64,000 nt of DNA from Clostridium sp. E02 (GCF_003833015.1 NZ_RJLQ01000001.1:186001-250000); one strand, 5' to 3'; positions 45,801 through 55,211 are shown, numbered from the stretch's first letter. Numbers and translations: made by a program. Notes: generated from the sequence alone by a model not told the origin.

Positions 45801-46241
45801 TCGTTTGATATGCAGCAGTTGATCCAAAACGAGAATGAAGTAATCAAGATCCGACTGAGTAAGATGCTCCGAAAGAATTCTGGAGGAGAGGGGCAGAATC
45901 CACTCTATGTTGCCCTTCTTGCCAGTTTTGCACAGGCTTACCGGATCAACTTATCTCCGAAGATCCAACGAAGTCCCACCATTCGCTTGGTGGTTCTTGA
46001 TGAGGCATTTTCAAAAATGGATGCAGAAAAGGTTGCAAGCTGCATTGAACTGATTCGTGGACTGGGCTTTCAGGCAATTATTAGTGCAACCAATGATAAG
46101 ATCCAAAACTATGTGGAAAATGTAGACAAGACGTTTGTGTTTGCAAATCCAAATAAAAAATCCATTTCCATTCAGGAATTTGAACGGGAAAGTTTTCACA
46201 AACTGATGCAGGAGCTAGATGAAGAGGCAGACGAGTATTAA
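42867..46241 (+). CDS. jetC: JetC/MksB-like SMC ATPase
   Basis: A 1124-residue SMC-type ATPase. Walker A is GHSGSGKST near residue 36, within SFHEEINFFTGHSGSGKSTV. Two long coiled-coil stretches (about residues 230-480 and 620-880) flank a hinge-like region near residues 480-620 (RDETWRNAVEGYLGNHKLSL). At the C-terminus are the signature SGGEGQNPLYVALLAS (about residue 1004) and Walker B LVVLDEAFSKMD. The start chosen is the first of two ATGs after AAGGAGAGG. In Wadjet or MksBEF complexes this subunit extrudes DNA loops. No toprim-type JetD gene follows; the next genes are for thiamine synthesis. Confidence 0.9.
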   Translation: MMKKQKFEALSRILLNNWHYISKKTLSFHEEINFFTGHSGSGKSTVIDAMQIVLYANTDGRGFFNKAAADDSDRSLIEYLRGMVNIGENNEFAYLRNQNFSTTIVLELKQSDTGQCQCVGVVFDVETATNEISRKFFWHKGPLWENGYRTSSRTMTIEEVSHYFKTFYGKEEYFTTSHNERFRRQLYDVYLGGLDPEKFPLLFKRAIPFRMNIKLEEFVKEYICMGQDIHIEDMQESVMQYGRMRKKIEDTSLEISSLKEIRKTYDTVREIEEEIRKNAYFFHRMEIFDDQNRIQAFKDKSRLSGEDRKLKEKQRDVIEVQIADLTSQGEELLRRISSTGYEDLKSQLVTGKELLTHLEKSKVKWNQTAQRLLKWTEEETTSNQTIWDIEEFEKNTINEETLLRLKLSIAEMREEAEETKKEAEGILRQIKKKERLTKEELTQLKAGNKAYPKYLERTRSFLQQRLLEKTGKAVEVHVLADLLDIRDETWRNAVEGYLGNHKLSLVVEPNFSKDVMELYEEMDPNESHQIAILDTEKAAKGTFEVIKDALAEVVLVREAYLQSYINLLLGKVVKCQKIDELCHCRIGVTPECMLYHTFRLQHMNPENYTRFAYIGKDSVRRRIHLLEKNLESFVEEMKPQAAVVDECSRILQMEALFEEGNVYQEWQQEIASCRVKEKEIKKLEQKLVKLKEQNVKGWEEERIAILKLCEEKRSEQRTVDRMLVQIQQKTEEFQQEVLKLEGELVIKERELETDSDFEAEICTLLEQKEKPRYDRLKDQYYARFKQREEDREEAMERLVGIRGEYIRKYPNRNFPLTSESNDEYDQLLERMECGNLEEYKQLAAEQAKAAVLHFKDDFMFKIRSAIRDAIQRTDELNRIISRLDFGKDKYQFIIGKNKGPDGRYYDMFMDDSLDVNPSHLSESLSDQMDLFTMEHENQYGEMINDLINIFIPPDNATSNEMEEAKRNMDKYADYRTYLSFDMQQLIQNENEVIKIRLSKMLRKNSGGEGQNPLYVALLASFAQAYRINLSPKIQRSPTIRLVVLDEAFSKMDAEKVASCIELIRGLGFQAIISATNDKIQNYVENVDKTFVFANPNKKSISIQEFERESFHKLMQELDEEADEY

Positions 46242-46310
46242 AAAACACCTGGAAGCCGGTCACAGATAAAGAGAGGAAAAGTAAAACAACTTCGTGTTTG
46301 GCACAGTCAG

Positions 46311-46339
46311 TTGACAAGCCGAAATTTTTGGTTTATACT
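46311..46339 (+). promoter_or_regulatory. Promoter of the thiamine operon
   Basis: A consensus -35 TTGACA (46311-46316), 17-base spacer and -10 TATACT (46334-46339) lie just upstream of the TPP riboswitch, so transcription would begin about 46346. Confidence 0.85.
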
Positions 46340-46352
46340 TTACATATCAAAA

Positions 46353-46432
46353 GAGGAGCTTATGGAATAGGCTGAGAGGAAGTTTAAAACTTCGACTCAT
46401 ATACCTGATTTGGATAATGCCAACGTAGGGAC
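46353..46432 (+). ncRNA. TPP riboswitch (THI element)
   Basis: The conserved thi-box sequences GGCTGAGAGG, ACCTGATTTGGATAATGCCA and CGTAGGGA are present in order and spacing, with a variable hairpin (GAAGTTTAAAACTTC) between them. This is the aptamer that binds thiamine pyrophosphate. A terminator hairpin 20 bases downstream fits transcriptional control of thiS-thiE. Confidence 0.95.
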
Positions 46433-46450
46433 GGACGCTTTGAGATTATT

Positions 46451-46481
46451 GCGGAAGATGCTGCGGCATTTTCCGCTTTTT
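46451..46481 (+). terminator. Riboswitch expression-platform terminator
   Basis: GCGGAAGATGC (46451-46461) pairs with GCATTTTCCGC (46466-46476) around a TGCG loop, followed by TTTTT. TPP binding would favour it and stop transcription. Confidence 0.85.
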
Positions 46482-46525
46482 CGTTTGGCAAACAAATAAA
46501 TAAGGAATTTTGTTGTGAGTGAATG

Positions 46526-46581
46526 ATAGTTCACAAAGGGGTACACCACCACGGGTGTATTCCTTTGTGAACTATTTTTTT
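46526..46581 (+). terminator. Second, perfect terminator hairpin before thiS
   Basis: ATAGTTCACAAAGG (46526-46539) pairs perfectly with CCTTTGTGAACTAT (46562-46575), with an inner ACACC/GGTGT stem and a TTTTTT tail. It stands between the riboswitch and thiS, so it should reduce basal transcription of the operon even without TPP, unless an unseen antiterminator acts on it. Confidence 0.8.
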
Positions 46582-46647
46582 GCGTTGGCAGGAGTATGGT
46601 TTTAACTCCAAATAAAAATCCTGTCAAGTATAAAAGGAGGAAATGGA

Positions 46648-46845
46648 ATGATACGGGTGAATGGAAAAGAACAATGGCTTTTAAAAGAAGTAAAGGTCGA
46701 AGAATTACTGGAACAATTGGGCTATCAGATAACCAGAGTTGCCTTGGAACTTAATGGAGCGATGGTTCCCAGAAAAAGGCTGTCAGAAATCACGGTTAAG
46801 GATGGAGATGTTTTGGAGATTGTAAGCTTTGTAGGGGGTGGTTGA
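46648..46845 (+). CDS. thiS: Sulfur carrier protein ThiS
   Basis: A 65-residue ubiquitin-like protein ending in FVGGG. The terminal Gly is adenylated by ThiF and converted to a thiocarboxylate that supplies sulfur for the thiazole ring. Other family residues are VKVEELLEQLGYQ and VALELNGAMVPR. It has a strong AGGAGG site. The stop overlaps the thiF start. Confidence 0.93.
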   Translation: MIRVNGKEQWLLKEVKVEELLEQLGYQITRVALELNGAMVPRKRLSEITVKDGDVLEIVSFVGGG

Positions 46846-47498
46846 TGAGCGTGAGGCAGGAAAAAGAAATTTTAAGCGAATCAGAACTACAAAAAGCAAT
46901 GAACAAACGCTATGACCCGGAGATTTCTAAGAAACTGGATCAGGTAAAAGTAGCAGTTGCTGGATTGGGAGGATTGGGCTCTAATGTGGCTTTTTTTCTG
47001 GTAAGATCCGGTGTAAAACATTTGCATCTCATTGATTTTGACAGAGTTGATTTTAGTAATTTAAACAGGCAGCAGTATTTTTTGCATCATGTCGGAATGT
47101 ATAAGACAGAGGCGTTGAAAAAAGAACTGGGATTCATAAATCCGTATCTAAAGATAACTGCGGACTGCGTAAAAGTAACGGAGAATAATATAAAAGGACT
47201 CTTTGAATCGGAGGATATCATCTGTGAAGCATTTGATGTACCGGAGATGAAAGCCATGCTGGTGAACGGGATACTGGAACATTTCCCGGATAAAAAGCTG
47301 GTCTCAGCATCGGGAATGGCAGGATATGGGGACAGCAATGAAATCCGGACCAGAAAGGTAAGCCGTAATTTCTACCTTTGCGGTGATGGAATCTCGGCGC
47401 CGGAAATAGAATGCGGGTTAATGGCACCCAGAGTGGCTATGTGCGCAGCCCATGAGGCCAATATGATTATCCAACTGATACTGAAACCGGATTTATAA
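46845..47498 (+). CDS. thiF: ThiS adenylyltransferase ThiF (short form)
   Basis: A 217-residue E1-like enzyme. The ATP-binding motif is [20 protein letters not shown], with the [18 protein letters not shown] block that follows in this fold. It is shorter than E. coli ThiF and lacks the C-terminal cysteine-rich part, like the short ThiF found in clostridial thiSFGH operons. It activates ThiS. The start is ATG 46845, which overlaps the thiS stop. Confidence 0.92.
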   Translation: MSVRQEKEILSESELQKAMNKRYDPEISKKLDQVKVAVAGLGGLGSNVAFFLVRSGVKHLHLIDFDRVDFSNLNRQQYFLHHVGMYKTEALKKELGFINPYLKITADCVKVTENNIKGLFESEDIICEAFDVPEMKAMLVNGILEHFPDKKLVSASGMAGYGDSNEIRTRKVSRNFYLCGDGISAPEIECGLMAPRVAMCAAHEANMIIQLILKPDL

Positions 47499-47545
47499 AA
47501 AGAGATATCAATTTGTATCTAAGAAACGAGAAAGGAAGGAATAGA

Positions 47546-48328
47546 ATGATGAAAATGAGAAATGATGACAAGCTGGTTTTAGGAGGACATGAATTTACAT
47601 CCAGGTTTATTCTTGGGTCAGGCAAATACTCACTGGACTTAATAAAAGCAGCGATAGAAAGGGCCGGAGCAGAGATTATTACTCTGGCGCTCAGGAGAGC
47701 CAACGAAGGGGGGGTGGCAAATATTCTGGATTACATACCGAAAGACATCACACTTCTTCCCAATACATCAGGGGCAAGAAGTGCAGAAGAAGCCGTGCGA
47801 ATTGCCCGGCTGGCCAGGGAGGTGGGCTGTGGGAATTTTATTAAAATTGAAGTAATCCATGATTCCAAGTATTTACTTCCCGATAATTATCAAACCATTC
47901 AGGCAACGGAAATCCTGGCAAAGGAGGGGTTTGTAGTCTTACCCTATATGTATCCGGATTTAAATGCAGCCAGGGACCTTGTAAATGCCGGAGCCGCCGC
48001 TGTCATGCCGCTAGGTGCTCCCATTGGATCAAACAAAGGAATCTGTACCAAAGAGTTTATCCAGATTTTAATTGATGAGATTGATCTCCCTGTCATCGTG
48101 GATGCAGGAATCGGAAAGCCGTCCCAGGCATGCGAAGCAATGGAAATGGGGGCGGCTGCAATTATGGCCAATACGGCCATTGCTACAGCGAAAAATGTGC
48201 CGGATATGGCAGAGGCGTTTAAAAAGGCCATTGAAGCAGGCAGAAAGGCTTATTTATCCGGCATGGGCCGGGTTATGGAAAAGGGAGCCAGCCCGTCGTC
48301 ACCATTAACTGGTTTTTTAGAAAATTAA
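47546..48328 (+). CDS. thiG: Thiazole synthase ThiG
   Basis: A 260-residue TIM-barrel enzyme that makes the thiazole phosphate moiety from deoxyxylulose-5-phosphate, dehydroglycine and ThiS thiocarboxylate. It has [20 protein letters not shown], the Schiff-base lysine in [28 protein letters not shown] and [20 protein letters not shown]. The start is ATG 47546 with GGAAGGA seven bases upstream. Confidence 0.95.
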   Translation: MMKMRNDDKLVLGGHEFTSRFILGSGKYSLDLIKAAIERAGAEIITLALRRANEGGVANILDYIPKDITLLPNTSGARSAEEAVRIARLAREVGCGNFIKIEVIHDSKYLLPDNYQTIQATEILAKEGFVVLPYMYPDLNAARDLVNAGAAAVMPLGAPIGSNKGICTKEFIQILIDEIDLPVIVDAGIGKPSQACEAMEMGAAAIMANTAIATAKNVPDMAEAFKKAIEAGRKAYLSGMGRVMEKGASPSSPLTGFLEN

Positions 48329-48338
48329 GGAGGTAGCT

Positions 48339-49556
48339 ATGAGTATAGAAACCCATAGAAACAAAAGTATTTTAAATCAGGACGTCAAGGGATGGCAGAA
48401 AGAAAAACGGATCGATCCTATGACTTATTTACCGGATATGGAGGTTTTGCAGTCTGACATACGAAGCCGAGTTATAACCGCGATGGAAGCGTATGATTAC
48501 AACCGGTATACAAAAACGGATGTAAAAAATGCGCTGAACCATGAGAGACGTTCTCCGGAGGATTTAAAAGCATTGCTGTCTCCAGCTGCACTTCCCATGC
48601 TCGAGGACTTAGCCTATAAGGCAAGAGAGGAAACCAGAAAGCATTTTGGCAACAGTGTAAATTTATTTACCCCTGTCTATATTTCCAATTACTGTGAAAA
48701 TTACTGCATATACTGCGGATTTAATTGTCATAACCAGATCAGCCGTGCGAAACTTGGTGAGGAAGACATTGAGAAAGAAATGAGGGCAGTGGCAGAGAGC
48801 GGATTGGAAGAAGTTTTAATTCTCACCGGAGAAAGCCGGAAAATGTCTGATGTAACTTATATTGGGGAGGCCTGCAAGATCGCCCGGAAGTATTTTAAGG
48901 TCATAGGACTGGAGGTTTATCCGATGAATACTGAGGATTATGCCTATCTTCACCGGTGCGGCGCTGATTATGTGACGGTCTTTCAGGAAACGTATGATTC
49001 CGATCAATATGAGACCCTGCATCTAGCCGGACATAAACGAATTTTCCCTTACCGCTTTGATGCCCAGGAACGGGCTCTTATGGGAGGTATGCGGGGAGTT
49101 GGATTTGCAGCCCTTCTTGGCCTTCATGATTTCAGGAAGGATGCATTTGCAACCGGCATGCATGCCTGGCTTCTGCAGAGAAAATATCCTCATGCGGAAA
49201 TTGCTTTTTCCTGCCCCCGGCTTCGCCCCATTATTAATAATGATAAGATTAATCCCATGAATGTTCATGAACCTCAGCTTTTACAGGTAGTTATGGCGTA
49301 CCGCCTTTTTATGCCTTATGCATCAATTACAGTTTCTACCAGGGAATGTGCCCGGGTTCGGAATCACCTGGTAAGTATTGCAGCAACTAAGATATCTGCG
49401 GGTGTAAGTACTGGTATTGGTGAGCATGGGAGTGAGACAGGGAAAAGAGGGGATCATCAGTTTGAAATTTCAGATGAACGCTCGGTGGAGATGGTGATGA
49501 AAGACTTAGTAAAACTGGGCCTCCAGCCAGTTATGAGCGATTATCTGTATGTATAG
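48339..49556 (+). CDS. thiH: 2-iminoacetate synthase ThiH (radical SAM tyrosine lyase)
   Basis: A 405-residue radical SAM enzyme. The 4Fe-4S cluster motif is CENYCIYCGF (Cys-x3-Cys-x2-Cys), within the family block VYISNYCENYCIYCGFNC. It cleaves tyrosine to dehydroglycine (iminoacetate) and p-cresol for thiazole synthesis. Its use instead of the oxygen-dependent ThiO fits an anaerobe. It starts 10 bases after thiG with AAGGAGG. Confidence 0.95.
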   Translation: MSIETHRNKSILNQDVKGWQKEKRIDPMTYLPDMEVLQSDIRSRVITAMEAYDYNRYTKTDVKNALNHERRSPEDLKALLSPAALPMLEDLAYKAREETRKHFGNSVNLFTPVYISNYCENYCIYCGFNCHNQISRAKLGEEDIEKEMRAVAESGLEEVLILTGESRKMSDVTYIGEACKIARKYFKVIGLEVYPMNTEDYAYLHRCGADYVTVFQETYDSDQYETLHLAGHKRIFPYRFDAQERALMGGMRGVGFAALLGLHDFRKDAFATGMHAWLLQRKYPHAEIAFSCPRLRPIINNDKINPMNVHEPQLLQVVMAYRLFMPYASITVSTRECARVRNHLVSIAATKISAGVSTGIGEHGSETGKRGDHQFEISDERSVEMVMKDLVKLGLQPVMSDYLYV

Positions 49557-49568
49557 GGGGGAAAAAGG

Positions 49569-50159
49569 ATGAAATCGAAAGAGATATATCAGAACACAAT
49601 AGCGGTAACCAATCGTCATCTATGTAAGCGTCCGTTCCTGGAACAGATAAAGTCTGTCTGCAGGCTTACCCCTAGAGCTCTGGTTTTAAGAGAAAAGGAT
49701 TTAGAGATAGAAGAATATGAGAAACTGGCCCGCCAGGTACTTCCAATCTGTGAATCCTATGATATACCCTGTATTCTTCATTTGTTTTCGAAAACAGCCG
49801 AAAAGCTTCATATGGATAAGATTCACTTACCGTTATGGAACTTACAGGAAGAAGGATGGAGTAATGCGTTTACGGTTATTGGTACTTCGGTTCATTCGGT
49901 GCAGGAAGCAAAGGGGGCAGAAAAACTGGGTGCCACTTATCTAATGACCGGACATGTTTTTTCAACCGACTGCAAACCCGGACTGCCTCCCCGTGGGCTT
50001 ACATTCTTAGAAGAAGTATGCGAGGCCGTAAAGATTCCTGTATATGCAATTGGTGGAATGGAGTTAACGGAAAGCTGTTACCGACAAGTGATGGAAACAG
50101 GGGCAGCCGGCATGTGTGTTATGTCTGGTTTTATGAAAATCAACCCGAATATAGAATAA
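49569..50159 (+). CDS. thiE: Thiamine-phosphate synthase-like protein (ThiE/TenI)
   Basis: A 196-residue TIM-barrel protein of the ThiE/TenI family. It has RALVLREKDLEIEEYEKLAR, HLPLWNLQEEG, IGTSVHSVQEAKGAEKLGA, then TGHVFSTDCKPGLPPRGL and YAIGGMELTESCYRQVMETG. ThiE joins HMP-PP and thiazole phosphate; TenI is an aminotase-like relative that tautomerises thiazole. The sequence fits either, and the last place in thiSFGH-E supports a thiazole-linked role. HMP synthesis (thiC) is not in the window. Confidence 0.8.
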   Translation: MKSKEIYQNTIAVTNRHLCKRPFLEQIKSVCRLTPRALVLREKDLEIEEYEKLARQVLPICESYDIPCILHLFSKTAEKLHMDKIHLPLWNLQEEGWSNAFTVIGTSVHSVQEAKGAEKLGATYLMTGHVFSTDCKPGLPPRGLTFLEEVCEAVKIPVYAIGGMELTESCYRQVMETGAAGMCVMSGFMKINPNIE

Positions 50160-50235
50160 CAATTCTTCTCAATAACAGAGTACAAAGAACTATGTAATTC
50201 AAGGCAAAAAAGAGAATAAGTACCATGTTATATTC

Positions 50236-50249
50236 CGAACAAACGTTTG
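50236..50249 (+). promoter_or_regulatory. LexA (SOS) box over the uvrA promoter
   Basis: CGAACAAACGTTTG matches the Gram-positive LexA consensus CGAACRNRYGTTYG at every defined position. It overlaps the -35 hexamer, so LexA would block uvrA until DNA damage. Confidence 0.85.
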
Positions 50250-50275
50250 CAATGCAATTCATGTTGTGCTATAAT
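50247..50275 (+). promoter_or_regulatory. uvrA promoter
   Basis: The -35 TTGCAA (50247-50252), 17-base spacer and -10 TATAAT (50270-50275) precede a leader hairpin (TGTGGACTT/AAGTCCGCA, about 50306-50327) and the uvrA start. Confidence 0.75.
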
Positions 50276-50373
50276 GGGAAAAATAGTTGCTTAAATAACG
50301 TTAGATGTGGACTTTTTAAGTCCGCATTCGATTGTTGAAATTTCGTAATTTCAAAATATAACAGGAGTACAGT

Positions 50374-53199
50374 ATGGCTAAACAGTATATTAAGATACGA
50401 GGTGCGAATGAGCACAACTTAAAGAATGTTTCTTTGGATATTCCAAGGAATGAACTGGTGGTGTTAACTGGTTTGAGTGGTTCGGGAAAGTCTTCCCTTG
50501 CTTTTGATACGATTTATGCGGAAGGACAGAGACGATATATGGAGTCTCTGTCTTCCTATGCACGCCAATTTTTAGGACAGATGGAAAAACCAGATGTGGA
50601 AAGTATTGAAGGATTGTCTCCTGCGATCTCCATTGATCAGAAGTCAACAAACCGAAACCCTAGATCCACGGTGGGTACGGTTACAGAGATTTATGATTAT
50701 ATGCGTCTTCTTTATGCAAGGATTGGAATCCCTCACTGTCCTAAGTGTGGCAAGGAGATTCGCAGGCAGACCATTGACCAGATGGTGGATCAGATTATGG
50801 AACTGCCAGAACGAACCAAGATACAGCTTTTGGCCCCAGTGGTACGGGGACGAAAAGGGGAACATGCGAAAGTACTTGAGAGTGCCAGAAAGAGTGGTTA
50901 TGTAAGAGTACGAATTGATGGCAATCTATACGAGCTTACGGAAGAAATTAAACTCGATAAGAACATCAAGCATAGCATTGAGGTAGTGGTTGACCGTTTA
51001 TCCATTCGGGAAGGCATTGAAAAGCGTCTCACAGATTCGGTTGAAACAGTAATGGAGCTGGCTGGTGGATTGATGAAGGTGGATGTTATTGACGGAGAGC
51101 CTATCAATTTCAGCCAGAGTTTTTCCTGTCCGGATTGCGGCATTAGTATTGATGAAATTGAACCCAGAAGCTTTTCTTTTAACAATCCGTTCGGTGCTTG
51201 TCCAGACTGTGTTGGCCTTGGATATAAGATGGAATTTGATGAGGATCTGATGATTCCTGATAAAAGTCTTAGTATTGATGAGGGAGCTATCGTTGTTATG
51301 GGCTGGCAGTCCTGTACGGATAAAGGAAGCTACACTCGTGCAATCCTTGACGCACTTTCCAGTGAATATAAGTTTCGTCTGGATACTCCATTTCAGGATT
51401 ATCCAAAGGACATCCATGATATTTTACTCCATGGAACCAATGGAAAAGAAGTTAAGGTATATTATAAGGGACAGCGCGGGGAAGGCGTTTATGATGTTGC
51501 CTTTGAGGGACTGATACAGAACGTTGCCCGTAGATACCGTGAAACGTATTCCGAGTCCTCAAAAGCAGAATATGAAACATTTATGAGAATTACACCCTGC
51601 CCAACTTGTAAAGGCATGAGACTGAAAAAGGAAACTTTGGCTGTAACGGTGGGAGATAAGAATATATATGAATCCACCAATATGTCTATTGTTCATTTCC
51701 GTGAACATCTAGATCAGCTACAGCTGACGAACATGCAGCATGCCATAGGGGATCAGATCTTAAAGGAGATTCGGGCAAGGGTATCATTTCTCATAGACGT
51801 AGGTCTTGATTACCTTTCTCTGTCTCGTGGGACTGGAACGTTATCTGGTGGAGAAGCCCAGAGAATCCGCTTGGCGACGCAGATTGGGTCTGGTCTGGTA
51901 GGAGTTGCTTATATCTTAGATGAGCCAAGCATTGGCCTTCACCAGAGGGATAATGACAAGTTGTTAAAGACTTTAATTCACCTTCGGGACCTTGGTAATA
52001 GTGTGCTTGTAGTGGAACATGATGAAGATACCATGATGGCAGCTGACTGTATCGTAGATATCGGTCCGGGTGCAGGAGAACATGGGGGTAACATTGTAGC
52101 ACTTGGAACGGCGAAGCAGATTATGAAGAACAAAAAATCCATTACAGGTGCTTATTTGAGCGGACGAATCCGAGTTCCCGTTCCCAAAGAGAGAAGACAG
52201 CCAACTGGATATTTAACGGTGAAGGGTGCGGCGGAGAATAACCTAAAGAATATTGATGTTACGTTTCCCCTTGGGATCATGACCTGTGTGACTGGGGTAT
52301 CTGGTTCTGGAAAGAGCTCCTTGGTTAACGAAATTCTTTACAAGGCACTGGCAAGGGAGTTAAACCGTGCAAGAACCATACCTGGAAAACATAAAAAGAT
52401 TGAAGGAACCGAGCAGTTAGATAAGATCATAGCAATCGACCAATCTCCCATTGGACGAACACCGAGATCCAATCCAGCCACTTACACGGGAGTCTTTGAC
52501 CTTATCCGGGATCTGTTTTCTTCTACTCCAGATGCAAAAGCGAAGGGGTATGCCAAGGGACGGTTTAGCTTTAACGTCAAAGGTGGTCGGTGCGAGGCTT
52601 GTAGCGGAGATGGTATCATCAAGATAGAGATGCATTTCCTTCCGGATGTGTATGTTCCATGTGAAGTCTGTGGAGGCAAACGCTATAACCGGGAGACACT
52701 GGATATCAAGTACAAAGGAAAGAGTATCTACGATGTACTTGATATGACGGTTGAGGAAGCACTGAAATTCTTTGAGAATGTTCCTTCGATTGCTCGAAAG
52801 ATTTCTACATTGAATGATGTAGGGCTATCCTATATCCGTTTGGGACAACCGTCTACGGAACTTTCCGGTGGGGAAGCACAGAGGATCAAACTGGCCACTG
52901 AATTAAGCAAGCGCAGCACAGGAAAGACGATATACATTCTGGATGAGCCTACCACTGGACTTCATTTTGCAGATGTTCATAAGCTGATTGAGATTCTACG
53001 AAAGCTGTCGGATGGGGGGAATACAGTAATTGTCATCGAGCACAATTTAGATGTGATAAAGACTGCCGACTATCTTATCGACATCGGACCTGAAGGCGGA
53101 GACAGGGGTGGAACGATTGTTGCACAAGGAACACCTGAGGAGCTGGCTGAATGTCCAGACTCCTATACTGGTCTGTATGTGAAAAAATATTTAGAGTAA
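50374..53199 (+). CDS. uvrA: Excinuclease ABC subunit A (UvrA)
   Basis: A 941-residue UvrA that scans DNA for lesions and loads UvrB in nucleotide excision repair. Two ABC ATPase modules are visible: Walker A motifs [14 protein letters not shown] and [13 protein letters not shown], signatures [17 protein letters not shown] and [17 protein letters not shown]. Zinc-binding cysteine pairs occur in HCPKCG, CPDCG and CEACSGDG with PCEVCGGKR. The full family length is present. It stands alone with its own LexA-controlled promoter; uvrB is not adjacent. Confidence 0.97.
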   Translation: MAKQYIKIRGANEHNLKNVSLDIPRNELVVLTGLSGSGKSSLAFDTIYAEGQRRYMESLSSYARQFLGQMEKPDVESIEGLSPAISIDQKSTNRNPRSTVGTVTEIYDYMRLLYARIGIPHCPKCGKEIRRQTIDQMVDQIMELPERTKIQLLAPVVRGRKGEHAKVLESARKSGYVRVRIDGNLYELTEEIKLDKNIKHSIEVVVDRLSIREGIEKRLTDSVETVMELAGGLMKVDVIDGEPINFSQSFSCPDCGISIDEIEPRSFSFNNPFGACPDCVGLGYKMEFDEDLMIPDKSLSIDEGAIVVMGWQSCTDKGSYTRAILDALSSEYKFRLDTPFQDYPKDIHDILLHGTNGKEVKVYYKGQRGEGVYDVAFEGLIQNVARRYRETYSESSKAEYETFMRITPCPTCKGMRLKKETLAVTVGDKNIYESTNMSIVHFREHLDQLQLTNMQHAIGDQILKEIRARVSFLIDVGLDYLSLSRGTGTLSGGEAQRIRLATQIGSGLVGVAYILDEPSIGLHQRDNDKLLKTLIHLRDLGNSVLVVEHDEDTMMAADCIVDIGPGAGEHGGNIVALGTAKQIMKNKKSITGAYLSGRIRVPVPKERRQPTGYLTVKGAAENNLKNIDVTFPLGIMTCVTGVSGSGKSSLVNEILYKALARELNRARTIPGKHKKIEGTEQLDKIIAIDQSPIGRTPRSNPATYTGVFDLIRDLFSSTPDAKAKGYAKGRFSFNVKGGRCEACSGDGIIKIEMHFLPDVYVPCEVCGGKRYNRETLDIKYKGKSIYDVLDMTVEEALKFFENVPSIARKISTLNDVGLSYIRLGQPSTELSGGEAQRIKLATELSKRSTGKTIYILDEPTTGLHFADVHKLIEILRKLSDGGNTVIVIEHNLDVIKTADYLIDIGPEGGDRGGTIVAQGTPEELAECPDSYTGLYVKKYLE

Positions 53200-53220
53200 A
53201 TGTTTTATAAAGATGGATAA

Positions 53221-53298
53221 CCGGGAAACTTGGGATTTTAAGTACTTGTTGTTTGGTAGATCAACAGGTACCATGAAAGACAAAGGCTCCCGGATTTT
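53221..53298 (+). terminator. Branched hairpin after uvrA
   Basis: CCGGGA (53221-53226) can pair with TCCCGG (53288-53293) to close a larger structure with internal partial stems, followed by ATTTTCT. It may terminate uvrA transcription before the guaA promoter. Confidence 0.4.
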
Positions 53299-53350
53299 CT
53301 AGTTTATTCGACAAAATGTTCCTATCTTTTCAATGAAATGGAGAAAATAC

Positions 53351-53379
53351 TTGTCAAGTCTTAGGAAGTAGAATATAAT
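53351..53379 (+). promoter_or_regulatory. guaA promoter
   Basis: The -35 TTGTCA (53351-53356), 17-base spacer and -10 TATAAT (53374-53379) lie about 47 bases before the guaA start. No purine riboswitch aptamer is seen in this short leader. Confidence 0.75.
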
Positions 53380-53425
53380 GTAACCCAAACGCTATTTGAT
53401 GAACACTATATTAGGAGGAATACCC

Positions 53426-54967
53426 GTGAAGAGAGAAATGATCATCGTTCTGGACTTTGGCGGACAGTATAATCAGCTGATTGCCAGAAGAGTCAGAGAA
53501 TGTAATGTTTACTGTGAGGTGCATCCTTACACACTGCCGCTGGAAAAAATTAAGGAAATGAATCCAAAAGGAATTATTTTCACCGGAGGGCCGAACAGTG
53601 TCTATAAGGAAGAGTCTCCTCGTTGTGAAAAAGAAATCTTTGATATGGGGATCCCCATTCTGGGAATTTGTTATGGGACCCAGTTAATTGCATATATGCT
53701 GGATGGTAAGGTGGCCACAGCACCTGTTAGTGAATATGGTAAGACAGAGGTTCTGGTGGAATCTAACAGCAGGATTTTAGAGAATGTAAGTCCAAAGACG
53801 ATCTGTTGGATGAGTCATACGGATTATATAGAGAAGGAACCGGAAGGCTTTATAGTAACCGCTCATACTTCGGATTGCCCTGTTGCTGGTATGGAGTGTG
53901 AGGAACGTGGAATTTATGCAGTTCAGTTCCACCCTGAGGTTATGCATACTCAGGAAGGAACGAAGATGCTTTCCAACTTTGTATACAATGTCTGCAAGTG
54001 TACTGGTGACTGGAAGATGGATTCTTTCGTAGAATCTACGATACAGTCGATTCGGGAAAAGGTAGGGGACGGAAAAGTACTTTGTGCGTTGTCTGGTGGA
54101 GTGGATTCTTCGGTTGCTGCTGTTATGTTGGCAAGGGCAGTTGGCAAACAACTCACCTGTGTCTTCGTGGATCATGGTTTGCTTCGTAAGGATGAAGGCG
54201 ATGAAGTTGAGGCTGTCTTTGGACCAGAAGGCGATTATGATTTAAACTTCATTCGTGTTAATGCTCAGGATCGCTTTTATGACAAGCTTGCAGACGTGGA
54301 AGATCCGGAGAAAAAGCGTAAGATTATCGGGGAAGAATTTATCCGGGTTTTTGAAGAAGAAGCGAAAAAGATTGGCACAGTGGATTTCTTTGTTCAGGGA
54401 ACGATTTATCCAGACGTGATTGAATCAGGGCTTGGAAAGTCTGCAGTAATCAAGTCACACCACAATGTTGGCGGACTTCCAGAGCATGTGGATTTTAAAG
54501 AGATTATTGAACCATTACGCCTTTTATTTAAGGATGAGGTGCGTAAAGCTGGCTTAGAGCTGGATATCCCGGAATATCTGGTATATCGTCAGCCATTCCC
54601 TGGTCCTGGTCTTGGTGTTCGTATCATTGGTGCGATTACACCGGAAAAGGTTAGGATTGTACAGGAAGCGGATGCGATTTATCGGGAAGAGATCTCAAAG
54701 GCAGGGGTTGATAAAGATCTGGGTCAATATTTTGCAGCACTGACCAATATGCGTTCGGTTGGCTGTATGGGAGATGAGAGAACCTATGATTATGCCATCG
54801 CTCTGCGTGCTGTGTTAACGTCTGACTTTATGACAGCGGAATCCGCTGAATTGCCTTGGGAGGTTCTTGGAATTGTAACGAGAAGGATTGTAAATGAAGT
54901 AAAAGGGGTAAACCGGGTGCTGTATGACTGCACTGGGAAACCACCCGCTACGATAGAGTTTGAATAA
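53426..54967 (+). CDS. guaA: GMP synthase (glutamine-hydrolysing)
   Basis: A 513-residue enzyme that converts XMP to GMP. The class I glutaminase has the nucleophile cysteine in [11 protein letters not shown] and the histidine-glutamate pair in [15 protein letters not shown]. The ATP-pyrophosphatase domain has the P-loop [11 protein letters not shown], and the C-terminal dimerisation domain ends in [11 protein letters not shown]. The start chosen is GTG 53426, eight bases after AGGAGG, which gives the usual family length; ATG codons upstream precede the ribosome binding site. The 3' end of guaA is a known integration site for genomic islands, and an integrated element begins within 1.4-2.6 kb. 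Confidence 0.96.
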   Translation: MKREMIIVLDFGGQYNQLIARRVRECNVYCEVHPYTLPLEKIKEMNPKGIIFTGGPNSVYKEESPRCEKEIFDMGIPILGICYGTQLIAYMLDGKVATAPVSEYGKTEVLVESNSRILENVSPKTICWMSHTDYIEKEPEGFIVTAHTSDCPVAGMECEERGIYAVQFHPEVMHTQEGTKMLSNFVYNVCKCTGDWKMDSFVESTIQSIREKVGDGKVLCALSGGVDSSVAAVMLARAVGKQLTCVFVDHGLLRKDEGDEVEAVFGPEGDYDLNFIRVNAQDRFYDKLADVEDPEKKRKIIGEEFIRVFEEEAKKIGTVDFFVQGTIYPDVIESGLGKSAVIKSHHNVGGLPEHVDFKEIIEPLRLLFKDEVRKAGLELDIPEYLVYRQPFPGPGLGVRIIGAITPEKVRIVQEADAIYREEISKAGVDKDLGQYFAALTNMRSVGCMGDERTYDYAIALRAVLTSDFMTAESAELPWEVLGIVTRRIVNEVKGVNRVLYDCTGKPPATIEFE

Positions 54968-54974
54968 TTAATAT

Positions 54975-55018
54975 GAGCCTACAAACCCAGTATTTATGCG
55001 TGTTTGCAGGCTCTCTTT
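54975..55018 (+). terminator. Terminator after guaA
   Basis: GAGCCT-A-CAAAC (54975-54986) pairs with GTTTG-C-AGGCTC (55002-55013) around one mismatch, followed by TCTTTAT. Confidence 0.75.
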
Positions 55019-55131
55019 ATGTCTCGTGACAATCAAATGACAATACTTTTTGGAAAAACTGAGTGAATAATTGCAATTTATAATCATGAACATTGGTTAA
55101 TTATATTTCCAGATATTTAACAAACATTCAA

Positions 55132-55160
55132 TTGTAAGATAGAATATGTATTGGTATTAT
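55132..55160 (+). promoter_or_regulatory. Promoter of the XRE-TPR-like gene
   Basis: The -35 TTGTAA (55132-55137), 17-base spacer and -10 TATTAT (55155-55160) lie about 50 bases before the ATG at 55212. Confidence 0.5.
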
Positions 55161-55211
55161 TGAGATAGATGTAATTGTAATATAGCAGATCTAAATCGGG
55201 GGTTTAACACT

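Noticed and set aside
46526-46581. The long perfect hairpin before thiS considered as a miniature inverted-repeat transposon
   Set aside because: It is only about 50 bases, has a U-tract directly after the stem and no target-site duplication. A terminator is the simpler reading.
53380-53425. Purine riboswitch upstream of guaA
   Set aside because: The leader is too short and lacks the conserved purine aptamer sequences.
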